Assembly: GCF_031143425.1 (NCBI RefSeq)
Contig: NC_090441.1
Span: 220,530,928-220,594,927, forward strand
Length of the DNA: 64,000 nt
DNA from: Pleurodeles waltl
Lineage: Eukaryota; Chordata; Amphibia; Caudata; Salamandridae
Direction: 5' to 3'
Part shown: piece by piece, positions 21,368 through 33,690 of the stretch
How the letters are laid out: every line of letters starts with the position of its first letter
Numbering within the stretch: position 1 is the stretch's first letter
Translations under genes and position numbers: made by a program
Notes under the pieces: model-generated
What the model was told of the DNA's origin: nothing
The model's input: the letters and a program-made list of their open reading frames with translations, nothing else
Database searches by the model: none

Positions 21368-22334
21368 TATGTTGTGATCAAGAAGTGACAAACTGAATCT
21401 GTGACTGTCGGCTCTGGGTGTCAACTGAGGGATTCTGAGAGCGGAAATTTAAAGCAGCCTGAGAGAGGCTTCAGTAAGGAGGGAGCCCCGCCCTGGAGAG
21501 AAGGGCCTCAGTGGGGAGGGAGCCACCCCTGAAGATATGTGGGCACCAGAGGGGAGGGTTTCCTTCCTGGAAAGAATGTATTACTGTGTATTGCTTATTC
21601 TTCAGGGGGTATTTTGTCTCTGATTTCAGATGCAAACATCCCTCATTAACCCTTGCAGGTATTTATTGAAACCTTTGTGTTTTACAGAAAGATATTTTGA
21701 AAAAAATTAAACAAGGAGCTGTAGGTTTTCATGGGCCAGACTAGGTAAATTGTGCTCTAGTTCTTGCCAATTTTGTTCCTCTCTCGAACTAACATTTGTA
21801 TCCACGCCCATCAGCACTTGGAGGAAATCAAGAGCTAAAGGCCTCATTTATATTCAGGCAGAGAGGGAACTCTTTTTTGCAATGGTGATGGAGTTTCCTG
21901 CTTGCCACCTGATCTGGACCTTGAGTTTGCCTACAACAATGTTCACTCCATCACTGCTGTGGCCAAACCTCTCCGACGGCCCAAAGGAGTAAAGTCCATA
22001 TGAAAATTAACTATATATATATATATATGTTGGGGGGGACATATAGCTGTATGTTTACTGTCCATCACTGCAAGGCAAATAATTCTGGTAAGGGACAGTA
22101 AAAAAGAAATAATGCTCCTTCTCCATTGAAGACTTTCAAAACGATAACCCTGCTTCCCGCTACGCATTTTTTATATGGACGCTTGCTCACTTTTTAGGAT
22201 TGGGATGATGAAGACGAGGTAGCTAATAATGTGGTCATTTACTAGCAATCTTCATTACTCTGCGTCATAGCTTCCTCATCACGGTTCTAGCTCCCCGATC
22301 CTTCCTCCGTGGGATAAGAGGAGAAAAGTGACCT

Positions 22335-22704
22335 GTGACTTATAAGTTAAAATAAGGTAGTTTAAGACTTTGGAACTACTTTTAATTTCAAAGTTGAATT
22401 TGCATGTAACTTTAATTTAAAAGCAGTCGGCAAGGAAGGCCTGCCTTTAAACTGACACTGGGCACCTCAGCAGTGCACCTATGGGGGCACCACCTATGCT
22501 GGGGTCCCCAAACCTCCATGCCCTACCATATACTAGGGACTTATAGGTAGGTTAATTTTGCCAATTATAATTAGCCTAATTTGCATACTGATTTTACACA
22601 GAGCAGTACCCAGGGCACCGTCAGAGTCAGGAAAACACCAGCAAAAAGTGGAAAATTGAGGTAATAGGTTAGGGGGCCTCTGCAATCAGCCCTGTTCTCT
22701 CACA
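22335..22704 (-). mobile_element. LTR remnant at start of U3
   Basis: Third copy of the LTR end, with octamers at 22398-22405 and 22579-22586. Confidence 0.75.
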
Positions 22705-22815
22705 CTGCCCATCAACACACTGCCCAATCAGATACTGCCCCTGGCCCCCACAAACTGCCCAACCACACACTACACAACCACACATTACACAAGCACATGC
22801 TGCAAAGACACACAG
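22705..22815. repeat. 15-bp minisatellite, U3, left of MITE
   Basis: Same array as in U2. Confidence 0.93.
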
Positions 22816-23390
22816 GCCCTCATTCTGACCCTGGCGGTTCACTACCGCCAGGGCCAACGGGGGCGGGAGCACCGCCGACAGGCCGGCGGTGCCCCCTTGG
22901 GCATTCTGACCGCGGCGCTTTGGCCGCGGTCAGAACGGGAAAACCGGCGGTGTCCCGCCGGTTTTCCACTGCCCGTAAGTATCCTCCAAGGCGGCGCAGC
23001 TCGCTGCGCCGCCGAGGGGATTCTGACAATCCCTACCGCCATCCTGTTCCTGGCGGCTCGCCCGCCAGGAACAGGATGGCGGTAGGGATTGTCGTGGGGC
23101 CCCTGGGGGCCCCGCTAGTATTTCACTGTCTGCATAGCAGACAGTGAAATACGCGACGGGTGCAGTAGCACCCGTCGCACCTTCCCACTCCGCCGGCTCG
23201 ATTACGAGCCGGCATCCTCGTGGGAAGGGAGTTTTTCCCTGGGCTGGCGGGCGATCTTTTGGAGACCGCCCGCCAGCCCAGGGAAAAACTCATTATACCC
23301 TCCGCGGTCTTCTGACCGCGGAGCGGTATAATGGAGGGCGGAATCCTGGCGGGCGGCCTCCGCCGCCCGCCAGGGTCATAATGAGGCCCC
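22816..23390. mobile_element. Palindrome-chain MITE in U3, with 54-bp deletion
   Basis: Same element and CAG flanks as 18392-19020, but lacking 54 bp that include one whole palindrome. The deletion lies between two 7-bp GGGCCCC direct repeats. It is therefore a shared insertion duplicated with the unit, not a second hit. Confidence 0.85.
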
Positions 23391-24506
23391 CAGTGCCCCT
23401 AACCACACACAGTCCAGCCACACACTTCCCAACCACACACTGCCCAATTACACACTGTCCAACCATACACTTCCTAACGACACACTGCCTAACCACAGAC
23501 TGTCCAACCACACATTCCCAACCACACACTGTCCAAGGCCTCCATACACTGCCAAACCACACACTGCCCTAGACCCTCACACACTTCCCAACCACACACT
23601 GCCCAATTACACACTGTATAACAATACACTTCCTAATGACACACTGTCCAATTACACACTGTCCAACCATACACTTCCCAACCACACACTGCCTAACCAC
23701 ACACAGTCCAGCCACACACTTCCCAACCACACACTGGCCAATTACACACTGTCCAACCATACGCTTCCTAACGACACACTGCCTAACCACAGACTGTCCA
23801 ACCACACACTTCCCAACCACACACTGCCCAACCACACACTGTCTAACCATACGCTTCCTAACAACACACTGCCTAACCACAGACTGTCCAACCACACATT
23901 CCCAACCACACACTGTCCAATTACACACTGTCCAACCATACACTTCCCAACCTCACACTGCCCAACCACACACAGTGCAGCCACACACTTCCCAACCACA
24001 CACTGCCCAATTACACACTGTCCAACCATACGCTTCCTAACAACACACTGCCTAACCACAGGCTGTCTAACCAGACATTCCCAACCACACACTTTCCAAG
24101 GCCTCCATACACTGCCAAACCACACACTGTCCTAGACCCTCACACACTTCCCAACCACACACTGCCCAACCACACACTGACCAATTACACACTGTACAAC
24201 AATACACTTCCTAACAACACACTGCCTAACCACAGACTGTCCAGCCACACACTTCCCAACCACACACTGCCCAACCACACACTGTCCAACCATACGCTTC
24301 CTAACGACACACTGCCTAACCACAGACTGTCCAACCACACATTCCCAACCACACGCTGTCCAAGGCCTCCATACACTGCAAAACCACACACTGCCCTACA
24401 CCCTCACTCACTTCCCAACCACACACTGCCCAACCACACTCTGCCTAACCACGCACTATCCAACCATTCACTGTTCAACCACACACTGTTCAACCACACA
24501 CTGACC
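23391..24506. repeat. 15-bp minisatellite, U3, right of MITE
   Basis: Continuation of the array, nearly identical to U2 up to about 24465, after which the unit becomes more diverged. Confidence 0.93.
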
Positions 24507-25187
24507 TAATGCCCCACACACACCAGCTTGGCTCTCATACACTTTCTTTTTCCTACCTCACATATCAATACACTCAATTGCTCTTTTTTTAACACCCTGA
24601 CACTGACGATTCAGCTGTCCATTGACTCACCCCTTATACCAGCCTCTTAATTCTGCACCTGTCACTGTCAATGCATTCATTCATCTTCAAGTCACTCACT
24701 GTTGTCACCAGTGTACTCACATGTCCATCAATCCATTCAACCTTTGACCCGTTCTCACATTCACCCATTCACAAAAATGCTCTCAAAAACTTGTAGTTCA
24801 GTGAAAAAACAATTTCGCTAACACAAAAAGACATTTAGACTTTGGCAATGCTTCATTCATTTGGCTGACAGTGTTTGTTGTAAACAATGTTTCTGTAGTA
24901 CTGAGCTTGTTTTCATTAACCTATTTAGGACATAGAAACTTAATTCAGCTCTGTACGTGTCATTAGTGTGAACACTGACCCCTAGATTTATCAAGGACTT
25001 GCATTGCCCTTGCATCACACAAGTTGACACAACGCAATACAAGCCCTTAAGTCAGATTTACTAAGCCACACAGAGCCATCTTGTGTTCATGTCGCTGCTT
25101 CTTATTGAGTATTTATAAACATTACTCCACCAGGTGGCACCAGAGACACACACTCCAGGATTGCTCCTGACACTGGTTCTCCGCACC

Positions 25188-25226
25188 TGTTTTTGTGCAG
25201 GTTTCCCCCTCATTTCCCTCACTGTG
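25188..25226 (-). promoter_or_regulatory. V3 recombination signal, 23-bp spacer
   Basis: Heptamer CACAGTG (25220-25226), 23-bp spacer, nonamer ACAAAAACA (25188-25196). The signal is intact although the V exon is broken, so V3 could still recombine. Confidence 0.93.
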
Positions 25227-25739
25227 TCCCTCACGCCACAATAATACATGGCAGCCCCCCTCACTCCAGCTCCCCGGATCCTCAGAGTGGTGGACACACG
25301 GTCTTTGGTGATGAACATTGAGAGGCGACCGAGAGTCTCGTTAGAGCTGAACCCCCAAATCAGGAGCTTGGGGGACCCCCCAGGCCGGTGCTGGTACCAG
25401 GTGAAATAGTCAGGGTTGGTGATGGTGTGGTCACAGGCGGCCTCCGCAGTCCCCCCCCTCCGTGACCTCCAGCCCCGGAGGCTGCAGGACCTGGTTACTG
25501 CTTTCTGCACCTGTGGACAATAAATGAAATGTAAATTATAATGGTGTTCTAAAACATTAAATATATTAGCCCAAGTATATCTATATACTGGAGGTGTGCA
25601 CAAGACATGCCATGGAATAAAGCAGAACATGTCTCTAAATCCCACCACAGTACACAGCTTCCGTGTGTCACACTTGGTGTGTGAAGTACCACAACTTACA
25701 CACAAACACCACAGCCAGCAGCAGGACCCGGACACACAT
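25227..25739 (-). pseudogene. T-cell receptor V segment, V3, frameshifted
   Basis: Leader exon 25739-25700 and V exon 25510-25227. A run of seven C (plus strand) in V1, V2 and V4 is eight C here, near 25450-25457, shifting the frame in framework 1 just after the EVTEGG stretch. In addition the conserved Asp of the DAAMYYC motif is Gly, and there are nearby replacements (T to D in CDR1, S to W and H to R around CDR2). Splice sites and signal remain. A single-base difference in a homopolymer could be a sequencing error, but the Asp loss supports relaxed constraint. An apparent 224-codon frame here (25061-25735) reads through the intron and is an artefact of the shift. Confidence 0.8.
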
Positions 25740-26680
25740 TATGTTGTGATCACAAAGTGACAAACTGCATCTGTGACTGTCGGCTCTGGGTGTCAACTGA
25801 GGGATTCTGAGAGCGGAAATTTAAAGCAGCCTGAGAGAGGCTTCAGTAAGGAGGGAGCCCCACCCTGGAGAGAAGGGCCTCAGTGGGGAGGGAGCCACCC
25901 CTGAAGATATGTGGGCACCAGAGGGGAGGGTTTCCTTCCTGGAAAGAATGTATTACTGTGTATTAAATATTCTTCAGGGGGTATTTTGTCTCTGATTTCA
26001 GAAGCAAACATCCCTCATTAACCCTTGCAGGTATTTATTTAAACCTTTGTGTTTTACAGAAAGATATTTTGAAAAAAAATAAAACAAGGAACTGTAGCTT
26101 TCATGGGCCAGACTAGGTAAATTGTGCTCTGGTTCTTGGCAATTTTGTTCCTCTCTCGAACTAACATTTGTATCAACGCCCATCAGCACTTTGAGGAAAT
26201 CAATAGCTAAAGGCCTCATTTATATTCAGGCCGAGAGACAACTCTTTTTTGCAATGGTGGTGGAGTTTCCTGCTTGCCACCTGATCTGGACCTTGAGTTT
26301 ACCCACAGCAGTGATCAGTCCATCACTGCTGTGGCCAAACTTCTCCGACGGCCCAAAGGAGTAAAGTCCATATGAAAATTAAATATATATATATATATAT
26401 GTTGGGGGAAGCATATAGCTGTATGTTTACTGACCATCACTGCCAGGCAAATAATTCTGGTAAGGGACAGTAAAGACTTTCAAAACGATAACCCTGCTTC
26501 CCGCTACGCATTTTTAATAAATTGGATGCTTGCTCACTTTTTAGGATTGGGATGAGGAAGACGAGGTAGCTAATAATGTGGTCATTTACCAGCAATCTTC
26601 ATTACTCTGCGTCATAGCTTCCTCATCACGGTTCTAGCTCCCCGCACTTCCTCCGTGGGATAAGAGGAGAAAAGTGACCT

Positions 26681-28004
26681 TTGTTTCTATTGCTTGTATT
26701 CCAGGAAGAATCATCATTCTGGCCCCACCTATATGGGTTATGTGATAACTACTTCCTGTGGAGCCATGTTGGGTTATTTTTTCTTGTACAGGTGAATTCT
26801 GTGGGTGAAAACACAAAGGCCCAGATTTATACTCTGTTTGCACAAATTTGCCTAATTTTTTTTTATGCAAATTCGGCGCAAACCTAACTCCATATTTATA
26901 CTTTGACGCTAGACCCATCTAGTGCCAAGGTTATGGAGTTAAAGTCATTTTTTGCTTGCAGGAAACTACCTTGCGTCAATGAGATGGCTGTCTGGTGCAA
27001 AAAATTACGCCATAATTATCCCCCTGTGCTAAAATCAAGCACGGGGGAAGGGAGCCCTCAAATAATGGCGCTAAGCTTGCTTAGCACCAATATTAAATGC
27101 CATGTGTTAGGGGACCTGTGGGCCTATTTCCATGGTCAAAGACAATGGAATGGGCCAATCATTGCCCTTTCCTAGCCCCAGGGACACCCCCACCCACACC
27201 AGAGGGACACCAGAGGATGAGGGGACCCTATCCCAGGTAAGTAAGGTAAGTACAGGTAAGTATTTTCAATGTTATTTTAAAGTGCCCAGGGGGGCCTAAC
27301 TTGGGCCCCCCCTACATGGCACTAGGCCCAATGGCCATCCCAAGGGACATATGTCTCCTGGGATGTCCATTGGGGTGGTGGGCATGACTCCTGTCTTTTG
27401 TAAGATAGGAGTCATGTCCATGGGGGGGTCATTTTTATGCCTCTAACCAGACTAGTGTCATTCTTTACGCACAACCTCCTGTTCCCCCTACGCCTCCCCC
27501 ACTGGCTAGTGTCTTTTCTCATGACACTAGCCGGGACTTACAGCCAGTTACCATCATTACATAAATATGACGTCTGGCGGGGGTCTTGGAATGGCTCACT
27601 TGTTAGAACTGTGATGACGAAGACTATGACTCGGAGTGATGAAGATTACCTTTAGGGACCATTGTCCATATAAAATGATTGGGTGATTTATTCTGCAGGT
27701 AATATCCTGAAACAACTGATAATAATTATGGAGTTTTGGAATTTGTAAGTTTTCCTGAAATGTTTATATAATTGATATTGACATACTTTTTTCGTGGCCA
27801 CTTTAAATGAGTATGTTCTTTAGCTGCAAGCCTGCACTGACAGGGCATATAATAATAACAATGATGTACTTCACTGTGGACGCGCAGAGTTTGCTGCTGT
27901 ATTGGACATCAGTATAGTCTGGTGTGTTTGTGAGAGTAGGAGTGCACACTGTCTTTAAATAATCCCACACTCATTCCACATTAGATGCTGGATCTTCTAT
28001 GGAC
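26681..28004. other. Unique DNA beyond U3; possible MITE fragment
   Basis: At about 26818 the phrase GGCCCAGATTTATACT looks like the left end of another GGGCC-type element; no matching right end was found, though a CGTCTGGC block lies near 27570. No gene recognised. Confidence 0.35.
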
Positions 28005-28302
28005 CTGTAGGGACCCCTTCCCATTTGCAAGTGGGTTACCATCAAGTTGGAATTGGTAATAAATGCGATTGTTTTGTGACAGCAATTGCGTTCACAAAAA
28101 AATCATACATCCCCCTGTGACTCACAATTAGGAAGGCACACCCTTTGAATACCCCTTTGTAATTGCGAGTCGCAATTCCTATTTTGCAAGTCGGTATTTG
28201 GATGCAAAATAGGGATAGTACATTGCGAAAGGCCATTTTGTGGTCGCAAAAGGGAAAATTCTCCTTTTGCAACCGCAGAATGACGTCATACATCGGGGCC
28301 CT
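28005..28302. mobile_element. Decayed relative of the 680-bp palindrome-chain MITE
   Basis: Shares the CCCTTCCC..AGTGGGTTACC, CGACTCACAATTAGGAAGG-like and GCAAAATAGGG-type blocks with 5925-6604, and ends in CATCGGGGCCC followed by TAA. The left end is missing or too diverged. Confidence 0.5.
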
Positions 28303-29008
28303 AACATCTTGGTCTGGACTGGTTAATAAAATTCAGCGATTCATATGTGACTTGCCAAGATCCCAGCTGAAGTATTCGGAAATACGGGTTGGCGGAACTC
28401 ATGGATTTTCATGGATGAGTTACAGAAAGACAGAGAAATTCCGTGGCATTGCACCAATAGGTGGAAAATATGCAGTTTGCACTTCTCGCACTGCAACCTA
28501 GTGCTGGTAGCACGAACCGAGCTGAAAATCAACACAAACAGCACAATGCATTGCGCAAGAGTGTGCAGCCATTTGAGTTGATTTTGCTGCTTCTTGAGCT
28601 ACACCTTTCACCCTTCCTGGTGTGGACTACACCATCCAGCAGGCACTGGGCCCCAGGAGGCGGTTCCTTGCCCACCAGCAGACCGAATCTTGCATTATGA
28701 AAGTGCCTTGACTCTCCTGTGGTGTGGGATGTGGCCTTGCAGCACCTGGGCAAAGCCCGGGCCAAGGGCGGGCCCGTGAGCGACAGGAAGAGGCAGGGCA
28801 GAGCCACCCCCTTTGGCCTCTCTTGATTGTGTTCCTATGCTAGGTAAGAGAAGAAGGATTAAAGGGATCGTACAGGCACATAGCTGGGCTATCTCTAAAC
28901 TTAGTAGCTCTGTGATCGCTCTTAATTGAGGAACCATTGTTTTGAAGACTAGGGTGGTCCTTTTTTTACACAGAACACAGAAGCCGCGGGTGCAAGAAGA
29001 CTGACAGT
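28303..29008. other. Unassigned DNA
   Basis: Overlapping short open frames on both strands; none recognised. Confidence 0.35.
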
Positions 29009-29535
29009 TCTGGTGGTCTTCCGACTGCCATATTATGAGTACCGAAGGATTTCCGCCACAATTTGGGTGGAAATCCTTCAGCTGTCATGCTGTAGACACA
29101 GAGGCAGTTCACCACAGCCATCACAGCCACACCAAAAGGACTCTGCCTGCCGTATTATGAGCAGTAATACAGAGTGGCAGTGTCCTGACGGCAGGACGCT
29201 GCCAGCAGTGGAAGTGGCGAGTCCTGTTCCGTGGCGGACGACCTCCTCGCCGGACAAGGTAAGTCGACAGGGGAGGTGCTACCAACGCGGAAACCCTGGT
29301 GGAAAGCTGACTCATAATACTGCTGGTGGTCTTCAGTGGACAGCCGGCCCGGAGGTTCTGTCCTCTGTCCTGGCTGTCCTACTCCCCTGGTGGTACCTGC
29401 AGAGATGTGGTAGTTTGACAGAAGGCAAACCACCACACTCATAATGTGGCGATTTTTACCGTTGGCCCATCGGCGGTTAGACTGCCACAGCGGCCCTGGA
29501 GGTCTTCGGACCGCCAGGATCGCAATAAGGGCCTG
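29009..29535. mobile_element. Possible diverged palindrome-chain MITE
   Basis: Contains an inverted repeat at about 29046-29079 (AAGGATTTCCGCC and its complement) and ends in GACCGCCAGGATCGCAATAAGGGCC, resembling the right end of the 18392 element. The left end is not defined. Confidence 0.4.
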
Positions 29536-29724
29536 ACCTAACCGATGATTTTCAGGGGACCCTTTATAAGAGACTGCCAGCATCTCCTGGTGTAGGACTG
29601 TCAGATATTATCTGCCATCTAATGCTGGAGCTTGTGCGTGTCTTAAATACGTTGGCTCTGGTTCCCTCTGATTTTGTTAGTGTTTTAAGTCTTGCATCTG
29701 TAACTGTTTTTCCTTTTCCTTATT

Positions 29725-31005
29725 ATGGGCAAGTGTAAAGCTATTGAGAAACCTCCGGGGGCAGAAGGATTGGGTAAGATCCCTAGGCATTCGGCAGAAA
29801 AATGTACCTTGAAAGAAATAGATGATTTAATAGTGGAAGTGGAGGGCTTATTGCCAACGAATAATTCAGATTTTCCCCAACTTAAGGAGAAGAGAGGCTC
29901 TCCACTTAAGGGTATTCATTCATATTTTTTAAAACAATCTTTCTAGTTGTGGCATTGTTGCTGGCTCAAGGCAGGAAGTTAGTCGCACTCCTTGTGGAGA
30001 GATATCAATAGAATGCAAACCAGTAGCCAACCAGGCCCATTGCAAGGAGCAAACTCAGATGGAAAGAACATCTTTAATCAATAGAGAATGCTCCAGTCGT
30101 TTTGCTCCTCTAGCCACTGAATCAGCGACTTCATTAACTCATCGAAATCCATCTGACCTGACAAAGCTCGGAGATTTAACAGATGTACGCCAGGTTAGGT
30201 TTGGGGAATCCCTTGCACAGGTCCAGTTACTAAGGGGAGAGATACTAGGCTTGCGTGAGTGTGTCAGCAGATTGGCTATTGAACTAGGCGAGAAGGTGGC
30301 TAAACCATCAGTAATGGTAGAAAACATATGTACCAAGGTAGGTGGTGCTAAACTAGCGGCCCAGCGCAGCAGACAAGTTCCTTCCACAAGTTCATATCCT
30401 GGAATGGGCTCAGGTTTAGCCTTGGACATGGGAGGCTCTCCTAGCAAAGCACCTGTAATTCCCTCCAGCTTTGAAAGAGGGGATCTTGTTGAGGGAAGAT
30501 ACACTCTTAAGCAGAATCAAACACAAATAAACCAGACAGCTGTCAGTCAGAAAGGTCAGAACCCCTATGGGAATCAAGGTTCAATTAATGCCAATGAGTC
30601 TACACTCTTGTGTAATGACAATTATTTGATAAATGTCCCCAAGACGTCCTCGTGGAGACAGAGAAAAAGCAAGACTCTTGTGTGAATAAAGCAATTCATT
30701 GGCTCCATCATACCAGAAGATGTACATCTAGAATTAGGGACGATATCTTACATGCCACCCGCTGCAGCCCAATTGGACTTCAACATGATTATATAGGGCT
30801 GAAATTCAAGAGCCGCAAACTAGCAGATGAGCTGATATCCATGGAGCTAAGATTCAGGCCCAGCACAAGCTCACATAAAAGATTTAAACTCACTGCCCCT
30901 AACCTTTTAGGGGAACCTCTGACTAAAGCAGCCTGTAATTCTTCAGCTCGTATACACTGTCCGATCACCATAGACAAGTTTTCCAACATAGCAGAGGTTG
31001 ATTGA
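29725..31005 (+). pseudogene. LINE ORF1-like remnant, broken
   Basis: Three plus-strand open stretches (29725-29946, 30059-30685, 30652-31005) in different frames, upstream of a recognisable LINE ORF2. The middle one is hydrophilic with a heptad-like region (near residues 50-85) and Ser/Pro-rich stretches; the third is basic. Position and composition fit ORF1 of a non-LTR retrotransposon. No catalytic or zinc-finger motif is seen. At least two frameshifts or stops make it non-functional. Confidence 0.45.
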
Positions 31006-31085
31006 CAGCAAAGGAGTACAAGGCCATCTTTTGCTCCTAAAACATTACCACAGAGTGGCTTGGATGGATTGTCTGGTGTAACCCA

Positions 31086-31985
31086 GTGGTTAGTGCTACG
31101 AGAGATGGTACAAGGGGCACTGCATTAAAGACTGAGAGAAACTCTACTCTGGAAGTCCAGGGTTGCACTACCTGGGGGTTGAGGACTGTTAGTGGGTCTT
31201 CTGGTAAAAACTTAATTAGAGTATTACCCTGGAACGTAGCAGGTGTGCAAGCAAAGCTCAGATACCCAAAGTGGGGAGAGTTCATCGATTACCACCACAT
31301 TATACTGCTGCAGGAGATGTGGGCAGTGGCTCCGGGCTACAGAAGTGGTTATATTGCTTTTACTCCGAATGCGGTTCCCTCCACCTCGGGAAGAGTTTCT
31401 GGGTGTCTACTTCTTTGTATGAAATTAGACCTTTTCCCAAAAGTGAAAGAAGTCACAACAGGGAGTAAAGATGTGTTGGGGGTACAAGTAGAAGTAAAAA
31501 CTCCCATGGGGGTGAGAAATATTAATGCTTACATTAAATCTGTTTTATTAAATGTAATCTCCTCCACATTGGCCCAACTCGCTGATGTCTTGCAGTGCTC
31601 AAAAGGTGGCACCTTAGAATGTATTGCTGGTAACTGCAACACACTTGAAAGAGGGCTGAGTAGGTTAGGTCACCCGATGCACGCCCTTAACTTTCAGGAC
31701 AGCCCCTGGGTGCCTGATCAAACTACAGCAAATTCAAGTGGGGTCGCCGGCCTGTTGGAAGATCTGATTATAGAGAATGGCTTAAGAATTGTTACTGGGA
31801 ATACCAGTTCTGACACACCTCCACAGCCAACCTTCAAAAGAGGTCTTGCGAAAACTCACATTGATTATTTTTGGTGGATCAGGACATGTGGCCTTCTCTG
31901 GCTGGCATGGCTGTTGTCCCCAGGGTAGATAGTGACCATGATGCCTTAAGTGCTGTATTTGCACCTGTTATGTTTACAAGTTGTA
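31086..31985 (+). pseudogene. LINE ORF2 endonuclease domain, degraded
   Basis: Plus-strand frame resembling an APE-type endonuclease, the enzyme that nicks target DNA for target-primed reverse transcription. Visible are a start-of-domain WNVAG, a LLQEMW block holding the catalytic Glu, an AGNCN block where these enzymes normally have GDFN (so Asp is lost), THIDYFW near the C-terminal side, and, after a stop at about 31928, an SDHDAL block with the catalytic Asp-His pair. The missing Asp and the stop make it dead. Confidence 0.75.
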
Positions 31986-32486
31986 ACCTACCTTAGCACA
32001 CAATATGAGCCTGTTAGAGACAGTTAACAGCAGGAGGAATGTTAGTCAGCGGATAATAAAGTTATCCAAACCCACATTTATGAGCTGTTTGTGGATAACT
32101 TAGCCGAGGTAACACATTTGAGAGAAAATAAGCCTCATATGGTCTCTGTGCATTGTCAGCTAATGGAACAATTAAGACGTTTGTTCACCAAAGTTTTGAA
32201 AAGAGGATGCTCCATCAAACTTGCTCCAGGGTGGCTTACCAAAGAATGCCGGATGGCTGTAATTAGTTCTTTAGATGCTCTAAAGTTGGGCATCAAGACC
32301 AAATAACTTCCGCAAGGAAACTCTATAAGGCTATCTTAACCAAGGTCATAAAGAGCTGGGAGATTGACCAATGGGCTGAGCTCGCTAATGCACTTAAGAG
32401 TAACAACACGAAGGCCTTCTGGAACTTGGGCACATCTAGCATAATTGATAATCACCTGGAACTGATAGTGCAGCCTGGAGGTTGGC

Positions 32487-33690
32487 TTGAATAGTTTAGG
32501 GCCTCGTATAGTGAGAGGGGTCAGGAACTGGATGGGAACGCAGTGGAGGAGTACATTGAGAGGGGTTGCTCTGAAGGTCCAGTGGTTTCATCTAACTCTT
32601 CAGGGAAGGAGGCTAATCAGAGAGTCAGAGTCTTTCTACTTCTCCCTGACCAACACAAGGGCAGCTCTAAAGCAAATGGAGAAGGAAAAGGCTCTGGGGT
32701 TGGATGGTATTCCTGGTGACATCTTACTGTCCCATCCTGACACGTGGACTCCTTATCTCTATGCTATAATGAGGTAAGAAAATCCCGTCTACCTGGCTTT
32801 GAGCTGTTACTGTACCAATCTTCAAAAAAGGCAGAGGGATTCACCCTCTAATTACAGATCAATACGTTTACTGGACAATTCCGCCCAAATCTTCTGTAGA
32901 CACACTCTGGCCAAGCTACAATCGTGGGTCCCAGATAACCATATCCTTGAGGATGCTCAGGCAGGATTTAGGAGCAATATCAGTAATCCAATATAAGTTG
33001 CTGTGTTAAAAGTATGTCACCCTGAAGAGGGATCATTTATATTTGGCTTCATAGATCTCAAGTCAGCTTTTGATCTGGTCCCAAGGGATAACTCGTGGAA
33101 GGTATTTAAAGCTTCGAGGGTCCCATGTGATTTGCTTTGTATTCTAAGAGTCCTCCACAAACACCTACACAAAGGTGAGGTGGAACATGGTTTGGGACCT
33201 AACAGGCTCGATTCCCATTTGTTGTAAGGTAAAGCAAGGTTGCGTACTGGCCCAACACTATTCAGCCTCTATTTCAATGGGGTGGTCAAATAGCTTTCAA
33301 TGTACGCATGATGATCCTAAGGTGACTGGAACTGTACTCCCGATACTAATGTTCGCAGATGATACCCTGCTTAGTACTAGAACATGTATGGGCATCCAGG
33401 CAGAATTGGACTCCTTTTTGGCCTTTTGCAAGTTGAGAGGCTTCAAAATGAACCCACTGAAAACAAAATTTATGGGGAAAAACACCCACAAGTCATTCAA
33501 GGGGAGAATGGTAATTGATGGCTCCCTAATTGAACAGGTTAAACAAGTCGATTACACAATGACTTGGGCCCACATGATGGAGAAGAGTAAGAATCTAGTA
33601 AGTAGAGAGCATACCCAGTTAACACAAAGGCAACGGGTGGAGAGGCAGTGTGTCTGGTCTTTTTTGTTGTTCTGGTCTTGTTTGATTTAG
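32487..33690 (+). pseudogene. LINE ORF2 reverse transcriptase domain, degraded
   Basis: Plus-strand stretches in changing frames carry the reverse-transcriptase motifs in order: ALGLDGIPGD (about 32690), NYRSIRLL (about 32850), AGFRS (about 32965), FIDLKSAFDLV (about 33047-33080), FADDTLL with the catalytic Asp pair (about 33352-33372), and MNPLKTKFM (about 33450). The domain is split by several frameshifts and stops. Overall order (endonuclease then reverse transcriptase, no integrase) is that of a non-LTR retrotransposon. CR1/L2/Jockey-type is plausible but not resolved. The element ends near 33690 without a visible poly-A tail. Confidence 0.8.

Larger units (their letters stand above)
17911..22334. 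repeat. V-gene unit U2 (large copy 1)
   Basis: Second unit, 4424 bp, beginning GTGACTTATA directly after the AAAGTGACCT end of U1. It has the 629-bp MITE in the minisatellite. From the minisatellite to the end it is nearly identical to U1. Confidence 0.93.
22335..26680. repeat. V-gene unit U3 (large copy 1)
   Basis: Third unit. Its left half (LTR remnant, MITE, minisatellite) is nearly identical to U2 apart from a 54-bp deletion in the MITE. Its right half (from about 24460) is visibly more diverged and holds the broken V gene. It ends at AAAGTGACCT and then passes into unique DNA, so this right end is probably the ancestral flank. Confidence 0.93.

Noticed and set aside
25061..25735. 224-codon frame over V3
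   Set aside because: An artefact of the 1-bp insertion, which joins the out-of-frame intron reading to the V frame.
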